A stretch of DNA of 64,000 nt from an uncultured Pelagibacteraceae bacterium (GCA_902604305.1 CACKXS010000003.1:1-64000), one strand, 5' to 3'; numbered from the stretch's first letter, positions 39,964 to 52,445 are shown. Translations and numbers: made by a program. The notes: generated by a model not told the origin, from the letters alone.

Positions 39964-39981
39964 AAAAATAAGCTTATTTTT
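39964..39981 (-). terminator. Possible weak terminator after rpoC
   Basis: A perfect 18-base palindrome, AAAAATAAGCTTATTTTT, overlaps the rpoC stop codon. The transcript would form an A/U-rich stem followed by a short U run on either strand. It is weak by usual standards because only two G/C pairs are present, but it sits exactly where rpoBC transcription would end before the str promoter. Confidence 0.35.
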
Positions 39982-42900
39982 ATTGATTTACTTGACTTTC
40001 TTCAGCTTCAATTTTTTCTTGCTCTGAAAGAAATTTCTTATCATCTTCTTGGGCTTTTTTGTTCCAGATGTGTTTAACTGATCCAGTACCAGCAGGAACC
40101 AGCCTACCGACAATTACATTTTCTTTTAAACCAGCCAATTTATCAATTTTACCTTTAATTGCTGCATCTGTTAAAACTCTTGTTGTTTCTTGGAAAGAAG
40201 CAGCAGAAATAAATGATTCTGTCTGCAGCGAAGCTTTTGTTATCCCCATCAAAACTCTCTCTCCTTTAGCTGGTTTTTTTCCCTCATTCTTTAATTTTTC
40301 ATTCATTTCTTCGAATTTAATTTTATCAATAACTTCTCCTGGTAATACCGAAGAATCTCCACTTTCTTTAACTTCAATTTTTTTCAACATTTGTCTTAAA
40401 ATTGTCTCTATGTGTTTATCATTAATTATTACACCTTGAAGTCTATATACTTCTTGTACCTGGTTTACAAAATAATCTGTTAATTCTTCTATTCCTAGTA
40501 TTCTTAAAATATCATGAGGTAACGGTTGCCCATCTAATAAATATTCCCCTTTTTTTATTTTTTCTCCTTGGTTAAAATTAATATGCTTTCCCTTTGGAAT
40601 TAAATAGTTAGATGTATCTCCATTTTCTGAGACTATAGACACTCTTTGTTTTCCTCTTACTTCTTTACCAAAATTTACTTTTCCATCATTTTCAGCAATG
40701 ATAGCGCTATCTTTCGCTTTTCTCGCTTCAAATAGTTCAGCAACTCTTGGTAGTCCTCCTGTTATGTCTTTTGTTTTAGATGTTTCTTTTGGTAATCTTG
40801 CAATAACATCTCCTGCCGATATTTTTTGACCATCTTGTACTGATAAAATTGAATCTGGAACCAAATAATATCTAGCCTCGTTTTCATCAGCTTTTTTAAT
40901 TACATTTCCTTTTTCATCTCTTAATGTAATTCTAGGTTTTAGATCAGTATTTTTTGATTGTGTCTTCCAGTCAACTACGGCTTTTGTAGATATTCCTGTA
41001 GTGTCATCTACTGTTTCAGCTAGTGATACTCCATCAATTAAATCTACATAATTTGCTAAACCATCTTTTTCTGCAATCACTGGTGTAGTATAAGGATCCC
41101 ATTCACAAATTTTTGCACCCTTTTTAACTTTATCATCGTTTTGAAAAAATAGTTTCGATCCATAAGGAACTTTGTATGATGCAACTTGTAAACCATTCTC
41201 ATCTTCTATTGATAATTCAGTATTTCTTCCCATTACAACCATGTTTTTCTTTGAATCTTCAAGTAAATTTGTATTAATAACTTTTAGTATTCCGTCGGTT
41301 TTTGTAACAATTTGAGACTCTTGTTTTATAGATGCAGTACCACCAACGTGGAAAGTTCTCATGGTTAATTGAGTACCTGGTTCTCCAATAGATTGAGCAG
41401 AAATCATTCCAATAGCTTCACCAACATGGACCATTTTTCCTCTAGAAAGATCTCTACCATAACTCATAGCGCAAACACCTTCTTTTGACCCACATGTTAT
41501 TACAGAATATACTTTAATAAATTTAACACCTGCAGCATCAATTTTTTCACATCCAGCCTCATCAATCATGCTAGATTTTTTTATAATAACTTCACCAGTG
41601 ATAGGATTTTTTACATCTGCTGCAACAACTCTTCCTAAAGCTCTTTCTGAAAGACTAACAATAACATTTCCTCCCTCAATTATTTCAGATAGAGTAATGC
41701 TTCCTGCAGCTTTTCCACAATCACACTCTTTTTTAGTTATTGTTAAATCTTGAGCAACGTCACAAAGTCTTCTAGTTAAATATCCTGAGTTTGCAGTTTT
41801 TAAAGCAGTATCTGCTAATCCTTTTCTGGCTCCATGAGTTGAGTTAAAATATTCTAAGGCTGTTAAACCTTCTTTAAAATTTGACGTTATAGGTGATTCA
41901 ATAATTTCTCCTGAAGGTTTAGCTATTAACCCTCTCATACCCGCAAGCTGTTTCATTTGTGCTGCAGATCCTCTAGCACCACTATCTGCCATCATAAATA
42001 CAGAGTTTATTTTTAATCCTTTATCAGTAACTTCAGTTGCGGAAATTCTTTTCATCATTTCAGCCGCTACTCTATCTGTACATTTTGACCACGCATCGAC
42101 AACTTTGTTGTATTTTTCTCCTCTAGTTATAAGTCCTTCCGCATACTGATTTTCATAATCTGAAATAAGTTTCTTTGTCTCTTCAATTAATTGTTGTTTA
42201 TTTTCAGGAATTATTAAATCATCTTTTCCAAAAGAAATTCCAGCTTTAAATGCATGTTTAAAACCTAAATCTTTAAGCTTATCACAGAATATAACAGTAG
42301 ATTTTTGACCACAAAATCTAAATACATGATCAATTATTTCTGAAACTACTTTTTTTGGTAATAATCTATCTATTAAAGAAAATTTATTATTAATATTTTT
42401 TGGTAAAAGATTTGCTAATAAAAATCTTCCAGCAGTACTTATATGTTTTTCATATTTTTCTTTACCGTTTTCATCGACAGTAACAAATCTTGAAACAATT
42501 CTTGAATGAACTTTTATTTGACCAGTTTCTAAAGCATGTTCAATTTCTGAATTATTCACAAAATATCCTTCTACTTTCTCAGTTTGATATGGTGATTGAG
42601 ACAAATAATAAATTCCAAGTATCATATCTTGACTTGGCACAATTATAGGTTTTCCATTTGATGGGCTTAATATATTATTGGTCGACATCATTAAAACTCT
42701 TGCCTCCAGTTGCGCTTCTAAACTTAAAGGTATATGAACTGCCATTTGATCACCATCAAAGTCAGCATTAAAAGCTGCGCAGGTTAATGGGTGTAATTCG
42801 ATAGCATCACCTTCAATTAGTTTTGGTTCAAATGCTTGAACACCTAACCTATGAAGAGTTGGTGCTCTGTTAAGTATTACCGGGTGTTCTCTAACTATAA

Positions 42901-44152
42901 TTTCTAGGGCATCCCAAACTTCATCTCTTTCTCTCTCAACTAACTTTTTAGCCTGTTTAATAGTTGATGCTAGACCCAATTTATTTAATCTTGCATATAA
43001 AAATGGTTTAAATAATTCTAATGCCATTTTTTTTGGTAGACCACACTCGTGTAATTTTAAATCTGGTCCAACAACAATTACCGATCTTCCAGAGTAATCA
43101 ACTCTTTTACCTAATAAATTCTGTCTAAATCTTCCTTGTTTACCCTTTAGCATTTCTGCTAAAGATTTAAGCGGTCTTTTCCCGGTACCAGTAATTACTC
43201 TTCCTCTTCTTCCATTATCAAACAATGCATCGACAGATTCTTGCAACATTCTTTTTTCATTTCTAACAATTATATCTGGAGCCTTTAAATCTATTAATCT
43301 TTTTAAACGATTATTTCTATTTATAACTCTTCTGTACAAGTCATTTAAATCAGATGTTGCAAATCTTCCACCATCTAAAGGTACTAGTGGTCTTAGCTCT
43401 GGTGGTATTACAGGTATTACTGTCAATATCATCCACTCAGGTTTGTTGCCTGTTTCAATAAATGATTCTATTAATTTTAATCTTTTTATTGATCTTTCTT
43501 CAGCAACTTTCGATTTTGTTTCATTAATTGTTTTAATCAATAAGTTTTTTTCTTCTTCTAAATTTAAAGATTTCAAAATTTCTAATATAGCCTCAGCACC
43601 AATTCCCGCTGAAAATGCTTCTTCACCATATTCGTCTTGATATTTAACAAGTTCTTCTTCATTTAATAATTGATGTTTTTTTAAATTAGTTAATCCAGGT
43701 TCTATAACTATAAAACTTTCAAAATAAAGCACCCTTTCAACTTCTTTTAGTTTCATATCTATAGTTAAAGAAATTCTACTTGGTAAAGATTTTAAAAACC
43801 AAATATGAGCAACTGGTGTTGCTAAATTGATATGACCCATTCTTTCCCGTCTAACATTAGACTTTGTAACTTCAACTCCACATTTTTCACAAATAATTCC
43901 TCTAAATTTCATTCTCTTATATTTTCCGCACAAACATTCATAATCTTTAATTGGTCCAAATATTCTTGCACAAAAAAGACCATCCTTTTCAGGTCTAAAA
44001 GTTCTATAGTTTATTGTTTCGGGTTTTTTTATTTCGCCATAGGTCCATGATTTTATTTTTTCAGGACTTGCGAGTGTAATTTTAATACTATTAAAGTTCT
44101 GTGATTCTGATATTTCTGAATTTTTAAATAAATCTGTTATTTCTTTTTTCAT
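39980..44152 (-). CDS. rpoC: RNA polymerase beta' subunit
   Basis: Beta' subunit, 1390 residues. The N-terminal zinc-binding domain has the CLCGKYKR and CEKCGVE cysteines. The catalytic Mg2+ motif NADFDGDQ is at 462-469, the trigger-loop region [13 protein letters not shown] lies further on, and the second zinc site uses CDCGK with [13 protein letters not shown]. It forms rpoBC with a two-base gap after rpoB. Confidence 0.98.
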   Translation of the reverse strand: MKKEITDLFKNSEISESQNFNSIKITLASPEKIKSWTYGEIKKPETINYRTFRPEKDGLFCARIFGPIKDYECLCGKYKRMKFRGIICEKCGVEVTKSNVRRERMGHINLATPVAHIWFLKSLPSRISLTIDMKLKEVERVLYFESFIVIEPGLTNLKKHQLLNEEELVKYQDEYGEEAFSAGIGAEAILEILKSLNLEEEKNLLIKTINETKSKVAEERSIKRLKLIESFIETGNKPEWMILTVIPVIPPELRPLVPLDGGRFATSDLNDLYRRVINRNNRLKRLIDLKAPDIIVRNEKRMLQESVDALFDNGRRGRVITGTGKRPLKSLAEMLKGKQGRFRQNLLGKRVDYSGRSVIVVGPDLKLHECGLPKKMALELFKPFLYARLNKLGLASTIKQAKKLVERERDEVWDALEIIVREHPVILNRAPTLHRLGVQAFEPKLIEGDAIELHPLTCAAFNADFDGDQMAVHIPLSLEAQLEARVLMMSTNNILSPSNGKPIIVPSQDMILGIYYLSQSPYQTEKVEGYFVNNSEIEHALETGQIKVHSRIVSRFVTVDENGKEKYEKHISTAGRFLLANLLPKNINNKFSLIDRLLPKKVVSEIIDHVFRFCGQKSTVIFCDKLKDLGFKHAFKAGISFGKDDLIIPENKQQLIEETKKLISDYENQYAEGLITRGEKYNKVVDAWSKCTDRVAAEMMKRISATEVTDKGLKINSVFMMADSGARGSAAQMKQLAGMRGLIAKPSGEIIESPITSNFKEGLTALEYFNSTHGARKGLADTALKTANSGYLTRRLCDVAQDLTITKKECDCGKAAGSITLSEIIEGGNVIVSLSERALGRVVAADVKNPITGEVIIKKSSMIDEAGCEKIDAAGVKFIKVYSVITCGSKEGVCAMSYGRDLSRGKMVHVGEAIGMISAQSIGEPGTQLTMRTFHVGGTASIKQESQIVTKTDGILKVINTNLLEDSKKNMVVMGRNTELSIEDENGLQVASYKVPYGSKLFFQNDDKVKKGAKICEWDPYTTPVIAEKDGLANYVDLIDGVSLAETVDDTTGISTKAVVDWKTQSKNTDLKPRITLRDEKGNVIKKADENEARYYLVPDSILSVQDGQKISAGDVIARLPKETSKTKDITGGLPRVAELFEARKAKDSAIIAENDGKVNFGKEVRGKQRVSIVSENGDTSNYLIPKGKHINFNQGEKIKKGEYLLDGQPLPHDILRILGIEELTDYFVNQVQEVYRLQGVIINDKHIETILRQMLKKIEVKESGDSSVLPGEVIDKIKFEEMNEKLKNEGKKPAKGERVLMGITKASLQTESFISAASFQETTRVLTDAAIKGKIDKLAGLKENVIVGRLVPAGTGSVKHIWNKKAQEDDKKFLSEQEKIEAEESQVNQ

Positions 44153-44154
44153 AA

Positions 44155-47100
44155 TTAATTTAATTCCACATTTAATGCTAAGGATTTGATTTCTTTAACT
44201 AGTACGTTAAAGGATTCTGGTATTCCAGATTCGAAATTTTCTTCTCCTTTAACAATAGTTTCATAAACTTTTACTCTACCCGCCACATCATCAGATTTTA
44301 CTGTTAGGATTTCTTGGAGTGTATACGAGGCTCCATATGCTTCTAATGCCCATACTTCCATTTCTCCAAATCTTTGCCCTCCAAGTTGAGCTTTTCCACC
44401 TAGTGGCTGTTGTGTAACTAAACTATAAGGACCAGTCGATCTAGCATGAATTTTGTCTTCAACTAAATGATGGAGTTTGAGCATATAAATTGTTCCAACT
44501 GTAACTGATCTATCAAATCTTTCTCCGGTTCTTCCATCCCATAAATATGTTTGACCTGAGCTTGGTAAGTTGGCTAATTCTAGCATTTTTGTAACGTCGT
44601 TTTCTTTTGCTCCATCGAATACAGGTGTTGCTATTGGAATTCCGTTTTGAACATTTTCACATAGATCTTTAAATTCCGAATTTGTCAAATTTTCTATCGA
44701 ATTTTCATAAACTTCTTTTCCATAAACAGAAGTTAAAAAATCAGAAAATTTTTTATTTTTTTCAATTTTTTTCTGATTATCATTAATTAATTTCTTTAAT
44801 GTTTCACCTAGTTCTGTACAGGACCAACCCAAGTGAGTTTCCAAAATTTGGCCAACATTCATACGACTAGGAACTCCTAAAGGATTTAAGACTATGTCAA
44901 CTGCTTTTCCATTTTCTTGATATGGCATGTCTTCTACAGGAACAATTTTACTAACTACTCCCTTGTTTCCATGTCTTCCAGACATTTTATCTCCAGGTCT
45001 CAATCTTCTTTTGATGGCAACAAACACTTTAACCATTTTCATTACACTTGGCAGCAAATCGTCACCTTGTTTTATTTTTAATACCTTATCTTCAAATCTA
45101 TCCTGTATATCTTTTTTTGCTATATTGTATTGGTTTTTTAACTGAGATAAATCATCCAACTTTTTTTCATCTGACAAAGATAATTTAAAGATGTCTTTTG
45201 TGTTAAGGACCTTTATATTTTCTTCATTTATTTCAACACCTTGTTCTAATTCCTTTATTTTTTTTGACAACTTTGCTCCAGATATTATTGACAAAGCTCT
45301 TTGTTTGATACTTCTTTCTAAAATTTCTTCTTCAACTATTTTATCTTGTTGAACAGAGTCTATTTCTGCTCTTTCAATTGTAATTGACCTTTCATCTTTT
45401 TCTATACCGTGACGATTAAAAACTCTTACATCAACCACAGTACCTCCGCTGCCACTTGGCATTTTTAATGAAGTATCTGTAACATCAATGGCTTTTTCTC
45501 CAAAAATTGATCTTAAAAGTTTTTCCTCTGGTCCTGAAGCTGAGTCTCCTTTGGGTGTAACTTTCCCAACTAGTATATCTCCTGGTTTTACTTCTGCTCC
45601 TATATAAACTACGCCAGACTCATCTAAATTTTTTAATGATTCTTCGTTAACATTAGGAATGTCTCTGGTAATATCCTCTTCCCCAAGTTTTGTATCTCTA
45701 GCCATTACTTCATATTCTTCTATATGAATTGATGTAAAAACATCATCGGTTACGCATCTTTCTGAAATTAGTATTGAATCTTCAAAATTGTATCCCTGCC
45801 ATGGCATAAATGCTACTGTCACATTTTTCCCAAGAGCTAATTCACCAATTTTTGTAGATGGACCATCGGCAATAATGTCACCTGATTTAACTTTATCACC
45901 AACTCTTACTAAAGGTTTTTGGTTTATACATGTATTTTGATTTGATCTTTTAAATTTTTGTAAATTGTAAATATCTACACCAGATTTAGTAAAATCTTTT
46001 TCATTAGTTGCTTTAATTACAATTCTTTTACCGTCAATTTTATCAACTATACCATCTCTTTTTGCAACAATTGTAACTCCAGAATCTAGGGCTACATCAC
46101 TTTCAATACCTGTACCAACTAGTGGTGCCTCAGGTTTTAATAATGGAACTGCCTGTCTCATCATATTTGATCCCATTAAGGCTCTATTAGCATCATCATT
46201 TTCAAGAAAAGGTATTAATGATGCAGCTACTGAAACAAGTTGTTTTGGTGACACATCTATATAATCAATATTTTCAGGTTTAGATAAAATAAAATTTAAA
46301 TTTTGTCTGCAAGAAACCAATTGTTCTTTAAATTTAGAATTTTTATCAATTATTGAATTTGCTTGAGCAATTGTAAATTTTGTTTCTTCCATTGCTGATA
46401 AATATTCAATTTTTTCTTGAACAATTCCATTTTTAACTTTCTTATAAGGGCTTTCAATAAACCCATACTTATTAATTTTAGAATAAGTAGATAAACTATT
46501 TATTAATCCAATATTTGGTCCTTCAGGAGTTTCTATAGGGCAAATCCTTCCGTAATGGGTTGGATGAACATCTCTAACTTCAAATCCTGCTCTTTCTCTT
46601 GTTAGACCGCCTGGTCCTAAAGCTGAGACTCTTCTTTTATGAGTTATTTCAGATAATGGGTTTGTTTGATCCATAAATTGTGACAATTGTGAAGTTGCAA
46701 AAAAATCTTTTAATGAGATTGTTAATGGTTTAGCATTAATTAAGTCTTGGGGCATAGCTGACTCTATGTCTAAGGTAGTCATTTTTTCTTTGATAGCTCT
46801 TTCCATTCTGTAAACACCAATTCTAGCCTGATTTTCTACTAGTTCTCCTACAGATCTAACTCTTCTATTTCCCAGATGGTCTATATCATCAACTTCATCC
46901 TTTCCATCTCTAAGATCGAGCATTTTTTTAACTATAGCAATAATGTCATCATTTCTTAAAATTGTAATTTTATCTGAACACATAAGATTTAATCTTGAGT
47001 TCATTTTAACTCTTCCTACGTCTGATAAGTCATAACGATCAGAGCTAAAAAAAAGATTATTAAAAATTTGTGAAGCTATCTCTATTGTTGGAGGCTCTCC

Positions 47101-48237
47101 TGGCCGCAACATCTTATAAATCTCAGTAATTGAATCGTTTTTATTATCATTTTTATCTGCTAATAAAGTTTGTAAAATGTAAGCTCCCTTGCTTATTGAA
47201 TTAGTTTTTGAAATTTCAACTGAAGTAATATTTTCTTGTAAAATTTTATCTAAAATAGTTTCATTAATTTCAGTTCCTATTTTAAAGTTTTCTTCATTAA
47301 TTTTGATATCTTTGTGGAGATATTTTCCATACAAAGAGTTATTTGAAACATATATTTCTTTTAATCCATCATTAGATAATTTTTTAGCAGTTAAAAAATT
47401 TATTTTTTCACCTAATTTAACTACTACTTTTTGATTTTTTGCATCAATAACTTCCTCTGAAAAATTTTTTGTTTTATAGTTTTCAGGATCAAATTTAGTC
47501 TTCCATTTATTTATTTTTTTATCATAATAATATGTTTCTTTTTCATAAAATTCATTAACAATTTCACTTTTTGACAAACCTAAGGCTTGTAAAAGTGTTG
47601 TGACATAAATTTTCTTTTTTCTGTCAATTCTAAAATATAAAAAATCTTTCACATCAAATTCAAAATCAAGCCATGAACCTCTGTTAGGTATTACTCTACA
47701 GTTAAAAAGTAATTTACCACTAGCATGCGATTTTCCTCTATCATGATCAAAGAATACTCCTGGACTCCTGTGCATTTGATTTACAACTACTCTTTGGACT
47801 CCATTTGTAATAAATGTACCACTATTAGTCATCATTGGAACTTCTCCCATATAAACCTCTTGTTCCTTAGCAGATAAAATATCTTTTGTATTATTTTCTT
47901 GATCGATTTCATAAACAACTAATCTTAATGTACACTTCAAAGCAGCAGAGTATGTTAAGCCTCTTGCGATACATTCTTCAACATCAAATTTTGGTTTTTC
48001 TAATCTGTAAGAAATATATTCTAACGTTGCTTTATCGTTAAGATCTTCGATGGGAAATATACTTTTAAATACTCTATCAAACCCTTTAACCAAATTTTGA
48101 TCGACTTCATTTTTATATTCGGTTAATTGTTTATAAGAATTTTTCTGAACTTCAATTAGATTGGGTATTGATAAACTTTCTTTAAGTTTACCAAAATTTT
48201 TTCTTATATTTTTCTTTTCAGTAAAAGATAAATCCAT
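44155..48237 (-). CDS. rpoB: RNA polymerase beta subunit
   Basis: Beta subunit, 1360 residues. The rifampicin-pocket region [20 protein letters not shown] has the susceptible-type residues, followed by [11 protein letters not shown]. The C-terminal clamp segment includes [13 protein letters not shown] and [19 protein letters not shown]. It follows rplL across a 50-base spacer that contains a hairpin. Confidence 0.98.
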   Translation of the reverse strand: MDLSFTEKKNIRKNFGKLKESLSIPNLIEVQKNSYKQLTEYKNEVDQNLVKGFDRVFKSIFPIEDLNDKATLEYISYRLEKPKFDVEECIARGLTYSAALKCTLRLVVYEIDQENNTKDILSAKEQEVYMGEVPMMTNSGTFITNGVQRVVVNQMHRSPGVFFDHDRGKSHASGKLLFNCRVIPNRGSWLDFEFDVKDFLYFRIDRKKKIYVTTLLQALGLSKSEIVNEFYEKETYYYDKKINKWKTKFDPENYKTKNFSEEVIDAKNQKVVVKLGEKINFLTAKKLSNDGLKEIYVSNNSLYGKYLHKDIKINEENFKIGTEINETILDKILQENITSVEISKTNSISKGAYILQTLLADKNDNKNDSITEIYKMLRPGEPPTIEIASQIFNNLFFSSDRYDLSDVGRVKMNSRLNLMCSDKITILRNDDIIAIVKKMLDLRDGKDEVDDIDHLGNRRVRSVGELVENQARIGVYRMERAIKEKMTTLDIESAMPQDLINAKPLTISLKDFFATSQLSQFMDQTNPLSEITHKRRVSALGPGGLTRERAGFEVRDVHPTHYGRICPIETPEGPNIGLINSLSTYSKINKYGFIESPYKKVKNGIVQEKIEYLSAMEETKFTIAQANSIIDKNSKFKEQLVSCRQNLNFILSKPENIDYIDVSPKQLVSVAASLIPFLENDDANRALMGSNMMRQAVPLLKPEAPLVGTGIESDVALDSGVTIVAKRDGIVDKIDGKRIVIKATNEKDFTKSGVDIYNLQKFKRSNQNTCINQKPLVRVGDKVKSGDIIADGPSTKIGELALGKNVTVAFMPWQGYNFEDSILISERCVTDDVFTSIHIEEYEVMARDTKLGEEDITRDIPNVNEESLKNLDESGVVYIGAEVKPGDILVGKVTPKGDSASGPEEKLLRSIFGEKAIDVTDTSLKMPSGSGGTVVDVRVFNRHGIEKDERSITIERAEIDSVQQDKIVEEEILERSIKQRALSIISGAKLSKKIKELEQGVEINEENIKVLNTKDIFKLSLSDEKKLDDLSQLKNQYNIAKKDIQDRFEDKVLKIKQGDDLLPSVMKMVKVFVAIKRRLRPGDKMSGRHGNKGVVSKIVPVEDMPYQENGKAVDIVLNPLGVPSRMNVGQILETHLGWSCTELGETLKKLINDNQKKIEKNKKFSDFLTSVYGKEVYENSIENLTNSEFKDLCENVQNGIPIATPVFDGAKENDVTKMLELANLPSSGQTYLWDGRTGERFDRSVTVGTIYMLKLHHLVEDKIHARSTGPYSLVTQQPLGGKAQLGGQRFGEMEVWALEAYGASYTLQEILTVKSDDVAGRVKVYETIVKGEENFESGIPESFNVLVKEIKSLALNVELN

Positions 48238-48248
48238 TTATAGCAATC

Positions 48249-48267
48249 GTTGATTTAATAAATCAAC
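48249..48267 (-). other. Hairpin between rplL and rpoB
   Basis: Perfect inverted repeat GTTGATTT-AAT-AAATCAAC on the plus strand, an 8-base stem with a 3-base loop, ends 12 bases before the rpoB start codon. There is no following U tract. E. coli has a partial terminator and an RNase III site in the equivalent place, which controls the ratio of L7/L12 to beta; a comparable attenuating or processing role is inferred only from position. Confidence 0.45.
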
Positions 48268-48287
48268 AATTAAAATTCTTTCTTTTG

Positions 48288-48659
48288 TTACTTAAGTTCT
48301 ACTTTAGCGCCTGCTGCTTCTAATTTAGCTTTAATTTCGTCGGCTTCTTTTTTATTAACACCTGTTTTTACTTCTTTAGGTGCGCCTTCAACTAAATCTT
48401 TAGCTTCTTTTAGACCAAGTGAAGTAATAGTTCTTACTTCTTTAATCACATTAATTTTTTTGTCTCCTGCTGCTGCAAGTACAATTGTAAACTCATCTTT
48501 TTCTTCTGCAGGTGCTGCTCCACCAGCTGCTGCTGGTGCTGCTGCTACAGCTGCTGCTGCTGTAACTCCCCATTTTTCTTCAAGCTGCTTAGAAAGTTCT
48601 GCTGCTTCAACAACAGTTAAACTAGATAAGTCTTCTATAATTTTATTTAGATCTGCCAT
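48288..48659 (-). CDS. rplL: 50S ribosomal protein L7/L12
   Basis: Stalk protein that recruits translation GTPases. The N-terminal dimerisation helix, an Ala/Gly-rich hinge (about 34-50) and the C-terminal factor-binding domain with [21 protein letters not shown] and [14 protein letters not shown] are all clear. 123 residues. It follows rplJ by 15 bases; several copies per ribosome are needed, consistent with a hairpin that could lower expression of the following rpoB. Confidence 0.97.
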   Translation of the reverse strand: MADLNKIIEDLSSLTVVEAAELSKQLEEKWGVTAAAAVAAAPAAAGGAAPAEEKDEFTIVLAAAGDKKINVIKEVRTITSLGLKEAKDLVEGAPKEVKTGVNKKEADEIKAKLEAAGAKVELK

Positions 48660-48674
48660 ATTAATTTGCCTAGG

Positions 48675-49184
48675 TTATTTTTTTGATTTTTCCAGCGCCA
48701 AAATAGCGATTTTTGAGGCAGGTGCAAGTAAAATACTTGCAATTTTTTGTGCTGGTGATCTCAAAATACCCACAATTTTAGCCCTTGCTTCATCTAATGA
48801 CGGTAAAGTAGCGACATTTTTTACTCCTGCAACATCCAATATATCGTTACCCATGATTCCACCAAGAATCTTAAGGTTGCTATTTTCTTTAGAAAAATTA
48901 GTTAATATTTTTGCAGATGTTATGGCATCCTTTGATAATGCAACTGCTGTTGGTCCTGTAAATAGATTTGATAATTCTTTGCATCTTGTTTTCTCAAGTG
49001 CTATTTTCGTTATTCTATTTTTTGTAATTTTAAAAATAATTCCATGCTCTCTCATTTTTGCTCGAAGGTTATCTAGTTGATTCACCGTTAACCCTTGATA
49101 ATGAGCAACTATCACAGCTTCAGATTTATCAAACTGAGTTGTCATTTCAGAAATATAGTTTTGTTTTTTTTCTTTATTCATCAT
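48675..49184 (-). CDS. rplJ: 50S ribosomal protein L10
   Basis: Base of the ribosomal stalk; binds rRNA through its N-terminal half and L7/L12 dimers through its C-terminal helix. VIVAHYQGLTVNQLDNLR and FTGPTAVAL are family stretches. 169 residues; two consecutive ATG codons make the first residue uncertain by one. It lies two bases after rplA. No L10-binding leader is apparent at that junction. Confidence 0.95.
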   Translation of the reverse strand: MMNKEKKQNYISEMTTQFDKSEAVIVAHYQGLTVNQLDNLRAKMREHGIIFKITKNRITKIALEKTRCKELSNLFTGPTAVALSKDAITSAKILTNFSKENSNLKILGGIMGNDILDVAGVKNVATLPSLDEARAKIVGILRSPAQKIASILLAPASKIAILALEKSKK

Positions 49185-49186
49185 AA

Positions 49187-49876
49187 TTAAATATTTTTAG
49201 GTAACTTTAGTTTATAAGATACTCCCATTGTTGATGTTAAAAAAGCGCTTTTTATTAAATCACCTTTAATTGTTTGGTTTCCTTTTTCTCTTTCCATCAC
49301 ATCCATTACTGCAATAAAATTTTTAATTACTTTGTCATCAGAAAATGATTTTTTACCTAATGTTAAGCCTATATTTCCATCTTTATCATTTTTAATCTCA
49401 ACTTGACCTAACTTTGCATCTGAAATAGCTTTTTTTAAATCATCTGTAACAGTGCCTAATTTTGGATTAGGCATTAAACCTTTTGGTCCAAGAACTTTAC
49501 CTAATTTAGATAATTTAATCATCATAGAGGGTGTGCAAATCAATTTTTCAAAATTTATCTCTCCTGACTTTATCTTTTCTATAAATTCATCTGATCCAAC
49601 AATATCCGCTCCCGAATCTTTAGCTATTTGGGCTTTTGAATCCTCACATACTACTGCAATCTTAATTTTTTTACCTGAACCTGAAGGAAGGTTAACAATA
49701 GTTCTTAAATTTATTTCACTTTTTTTTTGTTTGTTGTTAATTTGCAAGTTTAAATCAATCGATTCATCAAACTTGGTTGTACAATTTTTCTTTATTTCTG
49801 GAATTAATTTTTCTATTAATTCTGATGGAAGTTCTTTTGTGTTTTCAGGTAATTTTTTATATCTTTTTGAAACCAT
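49187..49876 (-). CDS. rplA: 50S ribosomal protein L1
   Basis: Mobile L1 stalk protein, involved in E-site tRNA release; a translational repressor of rplKA in E. coli. GKVLGPKGLMPNPKLGTV is the defining motif. 229 residues. The start overlaps the rplK stop by one base. Confidence 0.97.
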   Translation of the reverse strand: MVSKRYKKLPENTKELPSELIEKLIPEIKKNCTTKFDESIDLNLQINNKQKKSEINLRTIVNLPSGSGKKIKIAVVCEDSKAQIAKDSGADIVGSDEFIEKIKSGEINFEKLICTPSMMIKLSKLGKVLGPKGLMPNPKLGTVTDDLKKAISDAKLGQVEIKNDKDGNIGLTLGKKSFSDDKVIKNFIAVMDVMEREKGNQTIKGDLIKSAFLTSTMGVSYKLKLPKNI

Positions 49877-50304
49877 TATTCTTTAACCTCTATTCCCATG
49901 GATCTAGCCGAACCTGCTATGATTTTAGAAGCTTCCTCTACATCATGAGCGTTTAAATCTGCCATTTTTTGTTTAGCAATTTCTTCAAGTTGTTTTTTTG
50001 ATATCGATGCAACAATATTTCTTCCTGGTTCTTGTGATCCACTTTTTAATTTTACAGCTTCTTTTATAAAGTGAGATGCTGGAGGTGATTTAATAATAAA
50101 ATCAAATTTCTTATCTTTGTAAACTGTAATTACTACTGGTACAGGCTTGCCCATGAAGTTTTTGGTTTTTTCATTAAAAGCTTTACAAAACTCCATAATA
50201 TTTATTCCTCTTTGCCCTAAAGCTGGACCAACAGGTGGAGCAGGGTTTGCTTGACCTCCTTTAATTTGTAACTTTACATATCCACTAATTTCTTTTTTTG
50301 CCAT
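49876..50304 (-). CDS. rplK: 50S ribosomal protein L11
   Basis: GTPase-centre protein that binds 23S rRNA and, in stringent control, senses uncharged tRNA with RelA. The proline-rich N-terminal segment [20 protein letters not shown] and the C-terminal [13 protein letters not shown] are typical. 142 residues. Overlaps nusG by one base. Confidence 0.98.
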   Translation of the reverse strand: MAKKEISGYVKLQIKGGQANPAPPVGPALGQRGINIMEFCKAFNEKTKNFMGKPVPVVITVYKDKKFDFIIKSPPASHFIKEAVKLKSGSQEPGRNIVASISKKQLEEIAKQKMADLNAHDVEEASKIIAGSARSMGIEVKE

Positions 50305-50834
50305 TAACTTGCTTTCTCCACTTGATTATATTCTAAATCTACAGGTGTAGGTCTACCAAATATAGAAACTGAAACCTTAAGTCTAGATTTTTCTTCATCA
50401 ATATCTTCGACTAAACCACTAAATGATGCAAAAGGACCATCTATAACTTGAACTTTTTCACCAACAGAATATTCGATAGTTGACTTGGGTTGGGCAACAC
50501 CATCTTTAATTTGACCTAGTATCTTTTCAATCTCCTTATCAGAGACAGGAACAGGTATACCTTTTGATCCTAAAAAACCACTTACTTTTTTTATTCCTTT
50601 TATCATATGATATAAATCATTATCCATTTCACTTTTTATCAGAACATAGCCAGGGAAATATTTCTTTTTTCTTTGTATCCTTTTTCCTCTTTTTACTTCA
50701 GTGACATCATGTGTAGGCACCACGATTTCTTCAATTTTCTCAGATACTTTAGCTTTTTCAGCTTCCTCTTTTATTATTTTTGCTACTTTATTCTCAAAAC
50801 TAGAATGCGATTGAACAATATACCAATTTTTCAT
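50304..50834 (-). CDS. nusG: Transcription termination/antitermination factor NusG
   Basis: Elongation factor linking RNA polymerase with Rho or with ribosomal S10. The N-terminal NGN domain starts [14 protein letters not shown] and includes [10 protein letters not shown]; the C-terminal KOW domain contains [17 protein letters not shown]. 176 residues. Three bases after secE, the standard secE-nusG arrangement. Confidence 0.97.
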   Translation of the reverse strand: MKNWYIVQSHSSFENKVAKIIKEEAEKAKVSEKIEEIVVPTHDVTEVKRGKRIQRKKKYFPGYVLIKSEMDNDLYHMIKGIKKVSGFLGSKGIPVPVSDKEIEKILGQIKDGVAQPKSTIEYSVGEKVQVIDGPFASFSGLVEDIDEEKSRLKVSVSIFGRPTPVDLEYNQVEKAS

Positions 50835-50837
50835 AAC

Positions 50838-51029
50838 CTATAAGCTGATTTTTAATATCAATTCTAAAAAAAATTTTAAAAATTGATCTAAAAGTAAAAA
50901 AAACAATGAAGCAACTATAGCCATTGCAACAACCATCAAAGTTCCCTGCATTGTTTCTTTGCCTGTTGGCCAAGTAACTTTAAAAGCTTCTTGTTTTACT
51001 TCCTGAATAAATTTTAACGGGTTTTTCAT
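50838..51029 (-). CDS. secE: Preprotein translocase subunit SecE
   Basis: Single-span clamp of the SecY channel. I start at ATG 51029 (MKNPLKFIQEVKQE), giving 63 residues with the amphipathic helix, the conserved KVTWPTGKE and one membrane span (about 33-55). A longer in-frame start at 51080 would run through the tRNA-Trp gene and is rejected. Confidence 0.94.
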   Translation of the reverse strand: MKNPLKFIQEVKQEAFKVTWPTGKETMQGTLMVVAMAIVASLFFLLLDQFLKFFLELILKISL

Positions 51030-51050
51030 AGTGTTTACAATTTTATGTTT

Positions 51051-51126
51051 TGGCAGGAGCGGAGGGAATCGAACCCCCAACCTCCGGTTTTGGAGACCGG
51101 CGCTCTACCAATTGAGCTACACTCCT
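51051..51126 (-). tRNA. trnW: tRNA-Trp (CCA)
   Basis: Minus-strand cloverleaf of 76 bases. The 7-bp acceptor stem AGGAGTG/CGCTCCT, D arm, anticodon stem CCGGT/ACCGG with loop CTCCAAA (anticodon CCA), and the T loop TTCGATT are complete, with CCA encoded. It lies between tuf and secE, 21 bases before secE and 8 after the tuf stop, so it must be processed from a messenger transcript. Confidence 0.97.
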
Positions 51127-51134
51127 ATGGGAGC

Positions 51135-52325
51135 TTACTCTATAATCTTTGTTACTACTCCAGCTCCTACAGTTCTTCCACCTTCTCTAATAGCAAAATT
51201 TAATTTTTCACTCATAGCAATAGGTGTAATTAATTTAACAGTAAATTTAGCATCATCTCCTGGCATTACCATTTCAGTACCTGCCGGCAATTCTACTTCT
51301 CCAGTTACATCTGTAGTTCTAAAATAAAATTGAGGTCTGTACTTAGTAAAGAATGGAGTATGTCTTCCACCTTCTTCTTTTTTAAGAACATATGCTTGTG
51401 CCTCAAATTTTGTATGAGGAGTTACTGAGCCTGGCTTGCATAAAACTTGTCCTCTTTCTACATCAGTTCTTTCAACACCTCTTAAAAGAGCGCCAATATT
51501 ATCACCAGCTTCACCTGAGTCTAAAAGTTTTCTAAACATTTCAACTCCAGTACAAACTGATTTTTTTGTATCTCTAATACCTACAATTTCTATTTCCTCA
51601 CCAGTTTTAATTACTCCAGACTCTACTCTTCCTGTAACTACAGTACCTCTACCAGAAATTGAAAAAACATCTTCAACTGGCATTAAGAAAGGTTTATCTT
51701 TTGGTCTGTCTGGTTGTGGAATAAAATCATCAACTGCTTTCATAAGTTCAAGAATTGCTTTTTTTCCTGTTTCTTCATCCTTCCCTTCAACAGCAGCTAG
51801 TGCAGATCCTTTTATAATTGGAGTTTTATCGCCTGGAAATTTATATGATGTTAATAATTCTTTTATTTCTTCCTCAACTAAATCGATCAACTCTTTATCT
51901 TTAACTTGATCAACTTTATTTAAAAAAACAACGATTGCTGGTACTCCTACTTGCCTTGCCAAAAGAATATGTTCTCTAGTTTGAGGCATCGGACCATCTG
52001 CTGCGTTAACAACTAATATTGCTCCATCCATTTGAGCTGCTCCAGTAATCATATTTTTTACATAGTCAGCATGTCCTGGACAATCTACGTGAGCATAGTG
52101 TCTTTTTTCCGTTTCATATTCGACGTGGGCAGTTGATATTGTTATACCTCTCTCCTTCTCTTCTGGAGCTTTATCTATTTGATCATAAGCAACAAAGTTC
52201 GCACCACCAGTTTCTGCTAAAACTTTAGTAATTGCGGCTGTTAAAGTTGTTTTACCATGATCGACGTGACCGATTGTACCAATGTTACAGTGCGGTTTAT
52301 TTCTTACAAACTTTTCTTTCGACAT
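51135..52325 (-). CDS. tuf: Elongation factor Tu
   Basis: Delivers aminoacyl-tRNA to the ribosome. G1 motif GHVDHGKT at 19-26, [11 protein letters not shown] and NKVDQVKD follow; domains II and III are complete, ending [11 protein letters not shown]. 396 residues. This is the tufB position (tRNA genes-tuf-secE); no copy is in the str operon of this window. Confidence 0.98.
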   Translation of the reverse strand: MSKEKFVRNKPHCNIGTIGHVDHGKTTLTAAITKVLAETGGANFVAYDQIDKAPEEKERGITISTAHVEYETEKRHYAHVDCPGHADYVKNMITGAAQMDGAILVVNAADGPMPQTREHILLARQVGVPAIVVFLNKVDQVKDKELIDLVEEEIKELLTSYKFPGDKTPIIKGSALAAVEGKDEETGKKAILELMKAVDDFIPQPDRPKDKPFLMPVEDVFSISGRGTVVTGRVESGVIKTGEEIEIVGIRDTKKSVCTGVEMFRKLLDSGEAGDNIGALLRGVERTDVERGQVLCKPGSVTPHTKFEAQAYVLKKEEGGRHTPFFTKYRPQFYFRTTDVTGEVELPAGTEMVMPGDDAKFTVKLITPIAMSEKLNFAIREGGRTVGAGVVTKIIE

Positions 52326-52371
52326 TATATTTTTACCTCTTTTTCCTTTTCTTTTATATTACTAATTTCTT

Positions 52372-52445
52372 TGGAGCGGGTAAAGGGAATCGAACCCTTA
52401 CATCCAGCTTGGAAGGCTAGCGTTCTACCATTGAACTACACCCGC
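52372..52445 (-). tRNA. trnG: tRNA-Gly (UCC)
   Basis: Minus-strand, 74 bases with encoded CCA. The acceptor stem GCGGGTG/TACCCGC, anticodon stem CTAGC/GCTGG around loop CTTCCAA (anticodon TCC), and T loop TTCGATT pair as expected. Located 46 bases upstream of tuf and part of the tRNA-Tyr-tRNA-Gly-tuf-tRNA-Trp string. Confidence 0.96.

Noticed and set aside
48460..49080. A 206-codon plus-strand open frame opposite rplL and rplJ
   Set aside because: It mirrors the alanine-rich L7/L12 and L10 genes on the other strand; both are complete and conserved, so this is a shadow.
51030..51080. N-terminal extension of secE
   Set aside because: It would translate part of the tRNA-Trp gene; the ATG at 51029 gives a normal SecE.
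51436..51909. A 157-codon plus-strand open frame opposite tuf
   Set aside because: Antisense to an intact, highly conserved gene, without start signals or recognisable motifs.
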